Part shown: positions 51,076 to 61,525 of the stretch, piece by piece
Numbering within the stretch: the stretch's first letter is position 1
Layout of the letters: every line of letters begins with the position of its first letter
Notes under the pieces: generated by a model
Told to the model about the DNA's origin: nothing
What the model saw: only the letters and a program-made list of their open reading frames with translations
The model's database searches: none
Assembly: GCF_037975245.1 (NCBI RefSeq)
Contig: NC_092582.1
Span: forward strand, 26,474,077 to 26,538,076
Length of the DNA stretch: 64,000 nucleotides
From: Apostichopus japonicus
Lineage: Eukaryota > Echinodermata > Holothuroidea > Aspidochirotida > Stichopodidae
Reading direction: 5' to 3'
Position numbers and translations under genes: made by a program

Positions 51076-52201
51076 TTGAATGCTTCTACCAAGGTATGTA
51101 TGGAATGCCCCTATCAATAGTCTGTATGGATAGCCTAAAGAAATTATTGATCTTTTACAACTGAAAAAAAGCAAATAAACCATAAAACATCATGATGATA
51201 TTTGCATGCAATTCCTATGTAGCATTATTTATTATTTCCTATTTAGAGATATTGCTAGTTGCATTTGTCCCTATTTGTACCATAAGTAAACTTGAAGCTC
51301 ACATGTGTAATATTATGTTTGCACACAGGGAGCATCATCATGTTATATTATTAATTTTAGTTTTTGCACTTTTTGCCTTGATTCTGATTTATCAATAGCT
51401 CTATGACCGTAGTGTATACAAAATATATCGTTATTGAACCTACATTTGAAAACTGAAGACTGGAACAGAAAAAAACAACACAGGTTGATAAATGTGCATC
51501 TATGACATCACAATTGTTTGTTCATATTCACCATGTCTACCATAAATGTTGTAATATCTTGAAACCATACATAGGAAATACAATACAAATTTCACTAGCA
51601 TGTTTCTTTATTTATTAGTCCAAATACAATTTTCAATTGCACTATTCTTTAAACTGGTGAAATTTTAAGTGCATCTTATTTATTGATAAGTTGGTCACAA
51701 TCAAAAACCATTGTTCGATGTTTATTTCAGCTACAAGTCCTTCGGCGATTAGTTTCACTTATCCTTGATAACTTCAATACAATGGTAATCAATCTGAGGT
51801 GTATTTCTCTCTGTGACCTTTGACCTTTGTTTGTTGCACATTGTGAGAAACTAATGGATTGTTTGGTAGACTTGGTAGTCCAGTCACTTTCACTGTTGTA
51901 TCTGTGATGTTTACATCGATCTCAATTGGTAGATGAGACTGATAGCAGCTGTATTAACTTTGTGAATAAAGGAATCCGTTAGTGGTATCTACTGAGGATT
52001 CACAACTGGTTATGTTTTCATGTCTGGTTAGCAATAACCACATTTCCAATCAGCCTCATAATTATATGCTAAATAATACAATATCAGCCTCACATCCCCC
52101 AAGCTTCCCACCTACCCACCCCCCCCCTCCACCATCAAAGACAATAACCAAAAAATCTGTTCCATCAAAAATAAAAAAGTCTGCTATTTACATTTCCTTA
52201 C
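51076..52201. other. Non-repetitive intron stretch
   Basis: One of the longer unique stretches of the gene. It contains a nuclear-receptor-type direct repeat (51814-51826) and a C-rich run near 52110-52130. A 68-codon hydrophobic plus-strand frame at 51192-51398 has no recognisable family or splice context. Confidence 0.5.
51814..51826 (-). promoter_or_regulatory. DR1 nuclear-receptor site
   Basis: The minus strand reads AGGTCAAAGGTCA, the exact DR1 consensus bound by RXR heterodimers and HNF4-type receptors. It lies in unique intron sequence of a lipid-metabolism gene. A 13-base match can arise by chance, so function is only a suggestion. Confidence 0.35.
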
Positions 52202-52238
52202 CAGAAGAAGTTGATCCTTGGACACATGGCTGCAAATT
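52202..52238 (-). CDS. GPCPD1: GPCPD1-like 37-base exon
   Basis: It lies between TTTCTCCATAG and GTAAGG and encodes NLQPCVQGSTSS plus one base. Upstream exon 56341 ends in phase 0. The leftover G joins AT of exon 44823 to give Asp, so the three exons read through. Without it, the two neighbours would not be in frame. It falls in the loop that is long and variable in GPCPD1 (between the QLLKL helix and the PFPSL segment), where sequence conservation is not expected. The call therefore rests on phase and splice sites. Confidence 0.75.
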
Positions 52239-52304
52239 CTATGGAGAAACAATTAAAACAACAATAAATACAGGAATATGCAATATGCAATAATGCTATA
52301 TGCA

Positions 52305-53890
52305 ATATGTACACTGTAGGAAAGATGTGTAGGTTTGGTGAATAGAACGACCAATATGTACACTGTAGGAGAGATGTGTAGGTTTGGTAAATAGAACGAC
52401 CAATATGTACACTGTAGGAGAGATGTGTAGGTTTGGTAAATAGAACGACCAATATATATACACTGTAGGAGAGATGTGTAGGTTTGGTAAATAGAACGAC
52501 CAATATATATACACTGTAGGAGAGATGTGTAGGTTTGGTAAATAGAACGACCAATATATATACACTGTAGGAGAGATGTAGGCTTGGTAAATAGAACGAC
52601 CAATATGTACACTGTAGAAGAGATGTGTAGGTTTGGTAAATAGAACGACCAATATATATACACTGTAGGAGAGATGTGTAGGTTTGGTAAATAGAACGAC
52701 CAATATATATACACTGTAGGAGAGATGTGTAGGTTTGGTAAATAGAACGACCAATATATATACACTGTAGGAGAGATGTGTAGGTTTGGTAAATAGAACG
52801 ACCAATATGTACACTGTAGGAGAGATGTGTAGGTTTGGTAAATAGAACGACCAATATATATACACTGTAGGAGAGATGTGTAGGTTTGGTAAATAGAACG
52901 ACCAATATATATACACTGTAGGAGAGATGTGTAGGTTTGGTAAATAGAACGACCAATATATATACACTGTAGGAGAGATGTGTAGGTTTGGTAAATAGAA
53001 CGACCAATATATATACACTGTAGGAGAGATGTAGGCTTGGTAAATAGAACGACCAATATGTACACTGTAGAAGAGATGTGTAGGTTTGGTAAATAGAACG
53101 ACCAATATATATACACTGTAGGAGAGATGTGTAGGTTTGGTAAATAGAACGACCAATATATGTACACTGTAGGAGAGATGTGTAGGTTTGGTAAATAGAA
53201 CGACCAATATATATACACTGTAGGAGAGATGTGTAGGTTTGGTAAATAGAACGACCAATATGTACACTGTAGGAGAGATGTGTAGGTTTGGTAAATAGAA
53301 CGACCAATATATATACACTGTAGGAGAGATGTGTAGGTTTGGTAAATAGAACGACCAATATATATACACTGTAGGAGAGATGTAGGTTTGGTAAATAGAA
53401 CGACCAATATGTACACTGTAGGAGAGATGTGTAGGTTTGGTAAATAGAACGACCAATATGTACACTGTAGGAGAGATGTGAAGGTTTGGTAAATAGAACG
53501 ACCAATAAGTACACTGTAGGAGAGATGTAGGTTTGGTGAATAGAACAACTAATATGTACACTGTAGGAGAGATGTGTAGGTTTGGTAAATAGAACGACCA
53601 ATATGTACACTGTAGGAGAGATGTGAAGATTTGGTAAATAGAACGACCAATATGTGCACTGTAGGAGAGAGATGTAGGTTTGGTGAATAGAACGACCAAT
53701 ATGCACACTGTAGGAGAGATATGTAGGTTTGGTTAATAGAACAGCAACATGCACACTGTAGTTGAGATGTGTAGGTTTGGTGAATAGAACAGCAACAAGT
53801 ACACTGTAGTTGAGATGTGTAGGTTTGGTGAATAGAACAGCAACATGTACACTGTAGTTGAGATGTGTAGGTTTGGTGAATAGAACAGCA
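52305..53890. repeat. Minisatellite, 49-51 bp unit, about 31 copies, with acceptor-like motif
   Basis: On the plus strand the unit contains GTGTAGGTTTGGTAAATAGA, then ACGACCAATATATATACACT and GTAGGAGAGAT. On the minus strand each unit carries TCTCTCCTACAG, an excellent 3' splice-site match, and contains no stop triplet in any frame. The minus strand is therefore open in all three frames for over 1.2 kb, encoding 17-residue repeats such as THLSYSVYILVVLFTKP. It starts about 70 bp upstream (in transcription) of the 37-base exon. I do not call the long frames genes. Confidence 0.95.
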
Positions 53891-54245
53891 ACTTTAAGCA
53901 AGGAAAACTCTCAATGGGTGCACTATAAACCTACAATTAGTGGGTGATCCCTCTTTATCATTTGACTTAATTGGTGGTATTTAGTTACAACGCAATCTAA
54001 TTTGATGTAACGACTTCTCCTATGCCAGATGACCACCAAAGCTGATTTGGTTTGTTCCAACAGAAAGTTGTTCCTCTCTGACTACGGTTAAATATTTGTT
54101 TCTGATATTGTACAGCCAGACAGTACATCCACAATTGTTCTGAACTTTGACCCCATGTGGGTCATTCCATATAACCAAATTTTGGGGGATGTTGTAGTTC
54201 GACATCTTTGAAAAATTCCCAAATTTATTGTATGATTGGACCACC

Positions 54246-55438
54246 ATGAAATAAGCATATACTGAAAATTTCAGTTGCATGGCTTTACAATTGGCCGATT
54301 TTAAAATACTTTGAAATTCCGCAATTTGTCGCCAGCATGGCATTTTGGCATTTTCTTGACTTTTGAGGTCTCATTTCTCAGCAATTAAACATACTAATAC
54401 CTTTCTATTACATATGCCTATAGAGTCTATCCCATAGAACAGGAAAATAAAAAATTAGGCTACAAAAATATTGTCTTGTGGAGTGAGGTCAACTTAAAAG
54501 TGTCAAAATATTCGATTTTTGTACTTTTCACTAAAAAATGTGCTATTTTTAGTTATGAATTGCTCCTAAACCATTGCTTCAGGGTACTTGATTCTTTCAG
54601 AGGTTATTATGTCTAGTACAAACATTACAAAATAATTATTACAATGCTTTCCTATAATATTTTTGCAATTTGTGCAACTCTAAAGTTGCTATTTCATGCT
54701 GCGATTCAGCATGAGGTAGGGGTTTTGATGCCAATTTTTTACCGAAGTAACCATGTTAGAGCTGTCAGGGTTTTATACTTTAATTATAAGTATAAAGTTC
54801 TTACACCTAAACAAATTTCAGGGTACTAGCTGTTCTCAATATTAATTTATGAAGTTGTTAAGTTGCTCCGATGTACAAATGAGGTCGTTTTTCAAGGCCA
54901 ATAACTCAAAACGCGTCAAATTAAAAAAATCTGATAATTTTTCCTGGAAGAGATATAGTACCACCCTATTTGTACAAAAAATTTCAGGAGGGTGTTTTGC
55001 CTTATTTTTAAATGAAAAATCCTCAAAGTTTGGGATTTTTACAAAAAAAGGTTTTTGCCTGTTTTGATGTTCCATGTGTTTTGAGCCCTGGGTATTGTAC
55101 TGTACTTCAAGGTCATTCAATTCGATACTGTGCAGTTTTTAATTTCATATAAAAAATTACTATTTGCAATGCACTTGTCTGCTCCTGGTTGAATTCATTT
55201 AATTAGAAGACTTATAAAATGAATTTCAACCAGTACATACATGTATGTACAGTGTGTACAGTACATACACTGTACTGGGTGTATATGTACGGAGTGCCAT
55301 GAGTGCCAGAAGACTATGTTTAAACTTAACCCTTATATACACACTGTACATATACACAGAATTTCAAAGTGTGATAAATCGGCCAATTGTAAAGCAATGC
55401 AACTGAAATTTTCAGATTATGCTTATTTCCAGACTCAA
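54246..55438. mobile_element. Segment bounded by about 57 bp inverted repeats
   Basis: The sequence at 54246-54302 (ATGAAATAAGCATATACTGA and following) recurs as its complement at 55376-55438. The two copies match closely, with few mismatches. The 1.1 kb between them has no recognisable transposase, but includes a hairpin with 8 bp stems (TCATGCTG / CAGCATGA) near 54694-54714. It could be a non-autonomous DNA transposon, but I see no convincing target duplication, and similarity may not extend to the true ends. Confidence 0.5.
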
Positions 55439-56040
55439 CTGAAATAAGTGAGGTTCATGCCTTGCTGGAGAGACCAGACTCAACTGAAATAAGTGATGTT
55501 CATGCCTTGCTGGAGAGACCAGACTCAAATGAAATAGGTGAGGTTCATGCCTTGCTGGAGAGACCAGACTCAAATGAAATAAGTGAGGTCCATGCTTTGT
55601 TGGACAGACCAGACTCATATGAAATAAGCGCGGTTCATGCCTTGCTGGAGAGACAAGACTCAAATGAAATAAGTGAGGTTCATGCCTTGCTGGAGACACC
55701 AGACTCAAATGAAATAAGTGAGGTTCATGCCTTGCTGGACAGACCAGACTCAACTGAAATAAATGAGGTTCATGCCTTGCTGGAGAGACCAGACTCAAAT
55801 GCAATAAGTGAGGTTCATGCCTTGTTGGACAGACCAGACTCATATGAAATAAGCGCGGTTCATGCCTTGCTGGAGAGACAAGACTCAAATGAAATAAGTG
55901 AGGTTCATGCCTTGCTGGAGAGACCAGACTCAAATGCAATAAGCGAGAGTCATGCCTTGCTGGAGAGACCAGACTCAAATGCAATAAGCGAGGTTCATGC
56001 CTTGCTGGAGAGACCAGACTCAAATGCAGATTGTCCTTAA
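55436..56040. repeat. Minisatellite, 45 bp unit, about 13 copies, open on both strands
   Basis: The unit contains AGACCAGACTCAAATGAAAT, then AAGTGAGGTTCATGCC and TTGCTGGAG. Since 45 is divisible by 3, the plus strand reads 15-residue repeats (LLERPDSNEISEVHA) for 192 codons and the minus strand reads SPARHEPHLFHLSLV repeats for 203 codons. It lies about 300 bp downstream (in transcription) of exon 56341. There are no splice or start features that would make either frame a gene. Confidence 0.93.
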
Positions 56041-56340
56041 AACATCTACCCTACAGGTAATGCCCTGACAAAGTCCCCTCAATTTGTTCCCGTGTGACAT
56101 TTGTTCCTTCCCAGCCTCCCATCTCTGAAGATCATTACAGCTCAGATCCCTTCCACCCAAGTTTTCATGTAGCCAAAATGCATTACAGTCACTCTGTGCA
56201 AACAAGTTGCAGTAGTGTCAGAAAATTGTAAAAAGTTGGCTCTGGGTATAACCATGGAAACATGACTTGAAGATGGTTAGATTCTTACTCAACAGTAGAC
56301 AGCATTGGTTTAATATAACATGATAAGATCCAGTACTCAC
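56041..56340. other. Intron sequence next to exon 56341
   Basis: Unique sequence, no recognised feature besides the donor of the neighbouring exon at its right edge. Confidence 0.5.
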
Positions 56341-56418
56341 CCTTAGTACCTCAATCTGTTTGTGTTTCATAGAATTAATGTGAACAGTAGTGAGGTCCAG
56401 CACTTTACCGGAGACATC
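56341..56418 (-). CDS. GPCPD1: GPCPD1-like exon: helix after the FHD segment
   Basis: The 78-base exon (26 codons, phase 0 at both ends) lies between CTCTTGTAG and GTGAGT. It encodes DVSGKVLDLTTVHINSMK and HKQIEVLR. It corresponds to the human GPCPD1 stretch ELFEIPVKELTFDQLQLLKL (from memory): a short strand, then a helix beginning near HKQ. It follows exon 57279 directly in phase. Confidence 0.92.
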
Positions 56419-56611
56419 CTACAAGAGGATACAGAGGAAAATACAAACATTTCAAAACCCATGTCTGTATATACATGTCTTAGACAGCAAAGTGTTGAGT
56501 TATTTAAGTTTGGAATCGTCTTCCACACACTCAATTGACACTCCTTGGTTGGGACAGTAAAAGCAACACAAGGTGCTTGTAGGTAACACATATTATTCAC
56601 ATTCTAGTTGA

Positions 56612-56668
56612 AATGGGGCTTGTGGGGACCATGGGGCTTGTGGGGACCATGGGGCTTGTGGGGACCAT
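56612..56668. repeat. Short tandem repeat, 18 bp unit, 3 copies
   Basis: ATGGGGCTTGTGGGGACC is repeated three times. It is in the intron between exons 57279 and 56341. Confidence 0.85.
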
Positions 56669-57107
56669 AGCAGATCCTAATGGGACCTGCATGAACCCAA
56701 AACAACACCTCCAGGGCCATGGGACTAGGTGACAGCCAATACACCCACATGGTCTTGTATGGAACATTACAGCACTTCTATGGTCTCAAAAATAATAGTA
56801 TGATTGGTCAGTTGATTTTATCCGGTTTCTCTGGCCTCCACTAACCACAATGTTGAAGAATATTGGTATTCATTTCATCTCCCAGAAAGGTTTGAAAACT
56901 TGAGAAAAGTTTTATTTGGTTTTTGCATCCAAGGGCAAAATACTAACAGATATGATCAGCATTGAGCAACAAAATGCTTAAAATGGAATAGATTCATAGT
57001 TTAAAGTCTGGACAACCTTCTTCTCATCTGGCAAACTTTATGGATAGTACTCTGGGTAATATGTTTGAGGAACCTGACAGGTTTTTGGTGACCAAGTTAA
57101 GACATAT

Positions 57108-57312
57108 AACTGCCTAATATCATACCTCTTCAATGCCCAGGTAAGTATCAAATCATAGTACTGCCTATTATCATACTTCTTCAATGCCCAGGTCAGTATC
57201 AAATCATAGAACTGCCTAATATCATACCTCTTCAATGCCCAGGTCAGTATCAAATCATAGTGCTGCCTAATATCATACCTCTTCAATGCCCAGGTCAGTG
57301 TCAAAATCATGA
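57108..57312. repeat. 51 bp repeat, 4 copies, duplicating an exon end and its donor
   Basis: The unit contains ATCATACCTCTTCAATGCCC on the plus strand. Read on the minus strand, each copy repeats the end of exon 57279-57371 (LGIEE) followed by the donor GTATGA. Donor copies lie at 57273-57278, 57222-57227, 57171-57176 and 57120-57125; the third follows GAAGAA rather than GAAGAG. The unit is 17 codons long, but using any distal donor would read GTA then TGA straight after the proximal exon end. Only the proximal donor keeps the frame open. Confidence 0.92.
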
Positions 57313-57371
57313 AAGATAACTGGAACTCCATCTTTGGTTACGTGTACGTCAAACTCTACCATAGGAACAGA
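57279..57371 (-). CDS. GPCPD1: GPCPD1-like exon with EFDVH and FHD catalytic motifs
   Basis: The 93-base exon (31 codons, phase 0 at both ends) lies between TCATTTCAG and GTATGA. It encodes SVPMVEFDVHVTKDGVPV and IFHDFDTDLGIEE. In GDPD enzymes the Glu and Asp of E-F-D bind the metal, and the His of the F-H-D segment is the second catalytic histidine (family knowledge); all are present. The human counterpart reads FVEFDVHLSKDFVPVVYHD (from memory). Its last part is tandemly duplicated into the intron. Confidence 0.97.
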
Positions 57372-57387
57372 CTGAAATGAAGCATAG

Positions 57388-57625
57388 AGAAGGGAGGTAA
57401 ATGTACACATCACATCACACATAGACAACAAATATATTCACATCCCATACAAGGCTGGGCCTTTACGTACACTCACCACATACTGGTAATAACTTATTGT
57501 TAGAAAGGGAGGTAAATGTACACTGAAAGTAACACTAGGGTATCACATGACACATAGACAACAAATATATTCACATCCTAAACAAGGCTGGGCCTTTATG
57601 TACACTCACCACACGCTGGTAATAA
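57388..57625. repeat. Tandem duplication of about 117 bp in an intron
   Basis: GGGAGGTAAATGTACAC, then CACATAGACAACAAATATAT, then GGCTGGGCCTTTA occur twice in the same order (from about 57391 and about 57508). It is a simple local duplication between exons 58921 and 57279. Confidence 0.85.
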
Positions 57626-58009
57626 CTTACTGTTACTCTGTATTTTCAAAATGTAAGAAATTTGATTTCAACAAAACTGACAATTTTGAGCTTTGACACC
57701 ATTGAAAAATAGTATACAAAGTGCACCTGACTAATATATTAAAAGGAAAGCTACCACCATGATTAGGCAATGATTCCACCATACATGTGAACTGAGATCA
57801 CATGTTTTCTGTTTGAAGTTCTTCAACTACACCACCAGGTAAGGCACAACACTGCTAACTAAAGCTAAAACTACATTTAATATAACCTCTGACTTATGTG
57901 AGCAAGGATATACAGTAACATTAATATAACCCCCTGATCTATGTGAGCAAGGATGAAACATTAATATATCCCCTGACTTATGTGAGCAAGGATGTACCCC
58001 ACCCTCTCA
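57626..58009. other. Intron spacer with a small repeat
   Basis: Mostly unique sequence. A segment with TTATGTGAGCAAGGAT and AACATTAATAT recurs about three times between 57880 and 57990, just before the pyrimidine-rich array. Confidence 0.6.
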
Positions 58010-58888
58010 ATTATAACCAACCCCACCCACCCTCTCAATTATATTTTAACCAACCTCACCCTCTCAATTATAACCAACCCCACCCACCCTCTCAATTATA
58101 ACCAACCCCACCCACCCTCTCAGTTATAACCAACCTCACCCACCCTCTCAATTATAACCAACCCCACCCACCCTCTCAATTATATTTTAACCAACCTCAC
58201 CCTCTCAATTATAACCAACCCCACCCACCCTCTCAATTATAACCAACCCCACCCACCCTCTCAGTTATAACCAACCTCACCCACCCTCTCAATTATAACC
58301 AACCTCACCCTCTAAATTATATTACAACCAACCCCACCCTCTCAATTATAACCAAACCCACCCACCCTCTCAATTATAACCAACCTCACCCTCTCAATTA
58401 TAACCAACCCCATCCACCCTCTCAATTATAACCAACCACACCCACCCTCTCAATTATAACCAACCTCACCCTCTCAATTATATTATAACAAACCTCACCC
58501 TCTCAATTATAACCAACCCCACCCACCCTCTCAATTATAACCAACCCCACCAACCCTCTCAATTATAACCAACCTCACCCTCTCAGTTATATTATAACCA
58601 ACCTCACCCACCCTCTCAATTATAACCAACCTCACTCTCTCAATTATATAACCAACCCCACCCACCCTCTCAGTTATAACCAACCTCACCCTCTCAATTA
58701 TAACCGACCCCACCCACCCTCTCAAGTATAACCGACCCCACCCACCCTCTCAATTATAACCAACCTCACCCTCTCAATTATACTATAACCAACCCTACTC
58801 TCAATTATAACCAACCTCACCCTCTCAATTGTAACCAACCCCACCCACTCAATTATAACCAACCCAACCCTCTCAATTATAACCAAGA
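58010..58888. repeat. CT-rich minisatellite, about 22-28 bp units
   Basis: The core is CACCCTCTCAATTATAACCA, followed by variable ACCCC/ACCTC spacers; some units contain ATATTTTAACC or ATATTATAACC. Units of 22 and 28 bp are mixed in larger patterns. It ends about 35 bp from the donor of exon 58921-58990. Confidence 0.93.
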
Positions 58889-58920
58889 CTAATGTTGGAA
58901 ATTCCTCATATATACTGTAC

Positions 58921-58990
58921 CAATTTATGAGCTTGCTTAAAGGCTGCTACAGTATTTTCCGGAAACAGAGCTGATCCTTGGGCTTTGTGT
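58921..58990 (-). CDS. GPCPD1: GPCPD1-like exon: PENTVAAF segment
   Basis: The 70-base exon lies between CATTCCACAG and GTACAG. Its first base completes a Glu codon from exon 60118. It encodes HKAQGSALFPENTVAAFKQA then HKL, ending in phase 0. The E-N-T-(V/I)-A-(A/S)-F stretch is a GDPD hallmark just after the HRG loop (human QENTIASLRNA, from memory). Confidence 0.95.
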
Positions 58991-59479
58991 CTGTGGAATG
59001 AGAGAAATAGTTTTAGATTTAGGAACTCAACAAGGATTATAGCATTCATCATATATCAATGTTTGTATTCAAAACAATGGATCGCTTGATGGGTGGTATT
59101 TAACTCATGTTTGACTTGAATGGGCAAGTTTGTTTTGTGTGACTTTGAAGGACTAGCAAGACTACCCTAATCTGCATATAAGAATCGGGACAGTATTAGC
59201 ACTCCTTGATTGTGCCTCATTGTGATGACAAGAACACAAATAATAATTTCACAGAACAACACACTAGTTACTGGCTTGAATCTCACAGGGTTATATGATA
59301 ATGTAGATAAGTAATAACGAAACACACACAGCTTTAGCTCTGCATAATAATATTAATGCAATGACGTTGTTTGTGCATGCTACCAGCCTGCCTCGTATCA
59401 TGTTGTTTGTGCATGCTATCGTACCAGCCTGCCTCGTATTATGATTATGTATATCTTTATTGTACCTAAAAGAATATGT
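58991..59479. repeat. Intron sequence with a 36/41 bp duplication
   Basis: GTTGTTTGTGCATGCTA, then CCAGCCTGCCTCGTAT occur at 59366-59401 and 59402-59442; the second copy has a 5 bp insertion. Otherwise I see nothing in this stretch. Confidence 0.75.
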
Positions 59480-59865
59480 GAAAACATGAGGGTTACAGTA
59501 TGATTATTACTAGAACAGCCAAAGTTGCAATATGAATGTAAATAAGGTCAGGAAATTTAAGGAGATTGAGAGAATCCAATAACTTGCTGGTAAGATCATT
59601 GGAGGAATGATAAGAAATATGACAAATTGCTCTCTTTTGAAACATCAGAAATTTGTTGATATTAGAATACATTGTACCGGACCAAACAGCCATGCAGTAA
59701 GTGAGATGGGGATGAATGAGAGTAAAATATAAAGAACACAGAACTTGTGAATGCTTCAAATTAGAGAGAATCCCAACACCTCATGCAATCTTTGTAACTC
59801 TAGATTAAATTAACATGATTATTCCAGGTCAGGCCAGAGTCAATAGTAACCCTACAAATGTTGCA
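59480..59865 (-). pseudogene. LINE reverse transcriptase C-terminal fragment
   Basis: Minus-strand reading, from about 59865: TIDSGLTWNNHVNLI, then after a stop, GVGILSNLKHSQVLCSLYF, TLIHPHLTYC, a Trp-containing VWSGT motif, QKRAICHISYHSS and LNLLKFPDLIYIH. This order (thumb and C-terminal region after the catalytic palm) is typical of CR1/Rex/Jockey-group LINEs. In-frame stops and truncation at both ends show it is dead. It sits in the intron between exons 60118 and 58921 in the same orientation as the gene. Confidence 0.85.
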
Positions 59866-59909
59866 TTAGCTACTCTTTTCAAGATAATTTCTATCCATTA
59901 TTTTGTCCA

Positions 59910-60105
59910 TACATTAGGTGCCATTACATAGATTTGTAATCACACAGCACATGCTGCAGGTGTCATTTTGTACATTGTAGAAACACACACACAGCACATG
60001 ATGCAGTTGAAGTCATTATGTATAATTGTAAACACACATCACTTGCAGCAGGTGTCATTACATATATATGTGCACATACGGCACATGATGCAGTTGGTGT
60101 ATCTA
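59910..60105. repeat. Degenerate tandem repeat, about 45-50 bp, 4-5 copies
   Basis: CACACAGCACATGCTGCAGG, then TGTCATT and a TGTA-rich stretch recur with many differences, ending about 15 bp before the donor of exon 60118. It is an older array than the others. Confidence 0.7.
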
Positions 60106-60117
60106 CAAATTACTTAC

Positions 60118-60262
60118 TCAGAAAGGAGTGATTTGTCTCGTTTGTTACGACCCATTCCTCGGTGGCCACAGACCAACGCTTGCCTTGTACTCTTCCATTC
60201 CTGCACTGGTAGATCTTTGTATTCCTTTATCTTCAACCAAGGAAGGATCAAGTGAGTTTGTA
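60118..60262 (-). CDS. GPCPD1: GPCPD1-like exon with the GDPD HRG motif
   Basis: The 145-base exon lies between AATTAATCAG and GTAAGT. Its first two bases complete a Val codon from exon 61526. It encodes QTHLILPWLKIKEYKDLP, then VQEWKSTRQALVCGHRGMG and RNKRDKSLLS. HRG is the signature start of the GDPD barrel and its His is catalytic. The preceding strand and linker match the DYIIIKPL region that leads into GHRGAG in human GPCPD1 (from memory). Confidence 0.96.
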
Positions 60263-61525
60263 CTGATTAATTAGAACAGAGTGAATTGTGAATTAATTAC
60301 CATATATGTCATACCATCTAAGTAATTGAGGAACAGAACACAAACATGATACAAACTTTATAACTAAAGTGAAAGTGTTATATAGAACAAATTATGAATT
60401 CATTTGCAATATTATCACTTATAATCAGATGTTTAAACACAATGGTCATAACAAGATAAACCTCAAATGTCCTAGAAATTAACATATTCAGGGTTTAGTG
60501 ATGTCATTTCACAGGATTATTTAGTGTCTAGAAAACTCTATATTTTTTCTCCTATTGAATACCAGTTTGCTATGTAGAAAACTGATATAAATCTTTACAC
60601 AGCTTGTATAGCCACTTGATCCTTTTGTATAGCATTTTGCCATGCGATACTAGAAATGTTATATAGCATACTGTGAATCTGCTAGATGCTGCCCACAAAT
60701 ATGCTAAATGAATCTGTTAGGCAGCGCTGCCCACAAATATGCTGATAAATGTACTAGGCAGAGCTGACCACATATATGCTAATATAATCTGCTAGGCAGT
60801 GCTGCCCATAAAGACGCAGTAAATCTGCTAGGCAGAGCTGCCCCCCTATGAATTGTCACCCATGCTAAAAGTTCAACTAAATCTTGCTGCTGCCATCAAA
60901 CATAATTCTTCACAGAGACAATCAAGTGTCTGACTCTACATGCTACCAAATCTAGGAAAACTTGAGAGGCTCATAATACTCTGAAACTGTCTAAACACTT
61001 TTGATCAATACTTACAATTCTCATCAAACTTTGGGATCAATAATGACGACCTTTCAGATAACTGTTCATGTTGACACATTGAATGTAAACCATCCGAAAG
61101 CTTTCATAACTTGCAGTATTCTAAACATACAAGTGTTTTGGAAACCTCATCAAAATTCAAATGATTTGCCACCGTTTCCACTCTCGTTTCATGAGAATAG
61201 CTTTAATAGTAAACCTTGAGGGTCCTGTGTTGACATGATTCATGCAACAGTTTGTATAAATATGAATCGCTCTAGTATTCAAATATTCATGTTTTGCCAC
61301 TAGTTTGTGCCAGAAATTGCACATCAAGTAAAGTTGGCAGGTGTTTGCCTAATGGTTTTACTAGACATAATCCACATTATACTGTTAAGGTTACATATAC
61401 GCATAATTACATCAAGGGATGATGATTTCAACCACATGTTCTTCCTGTTAGGCAGAGGAAGCAACTCTCTCCAATACTTATTACCTCTAATGTTTAACTG
61501 TTACTTGAATCGAACTAAAACATAC
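60263..61525. other. Intron with a small degenerate repeat
   Basis: Mostly unique. A unit of about 45 bp (ATCTGCTAGGCAG-GCTGCCCA type) recurs four times with divergence at about 60675-60848. No other feature is recognised. Confidence 0.6.

Noticed and set aside
51192-51398. Hydrophobic 68-codon plus-strand frame
   Set aside because: AT-rich intron sequence easily gives hydrophobic frames; no start context, family or splice support.
52198-53901. Minus-strand frames of 431, 470 and 567 codons
   Set aside because: Three overlapping frames are open at once because the 49-51 bp unit lacks stop triplets; the frame changes with unit length. This is a minisatellite, not a protein gene.
54020-54343. 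107-codon minus-strand frame
   Set aside because: It overlaps one of the inverted repeats and shows no known motif or splice sites; more likely repeat-derived.
57038-57331. 97-codon minus-strand frame of 17-residue repeats (RYDIRQ...YDLILTWALK)
   Set aside because: It reads the 51 bp donor repeats in a different frame from the real exon; the exon frame is fixed by GPCPD1 similarity and phases.
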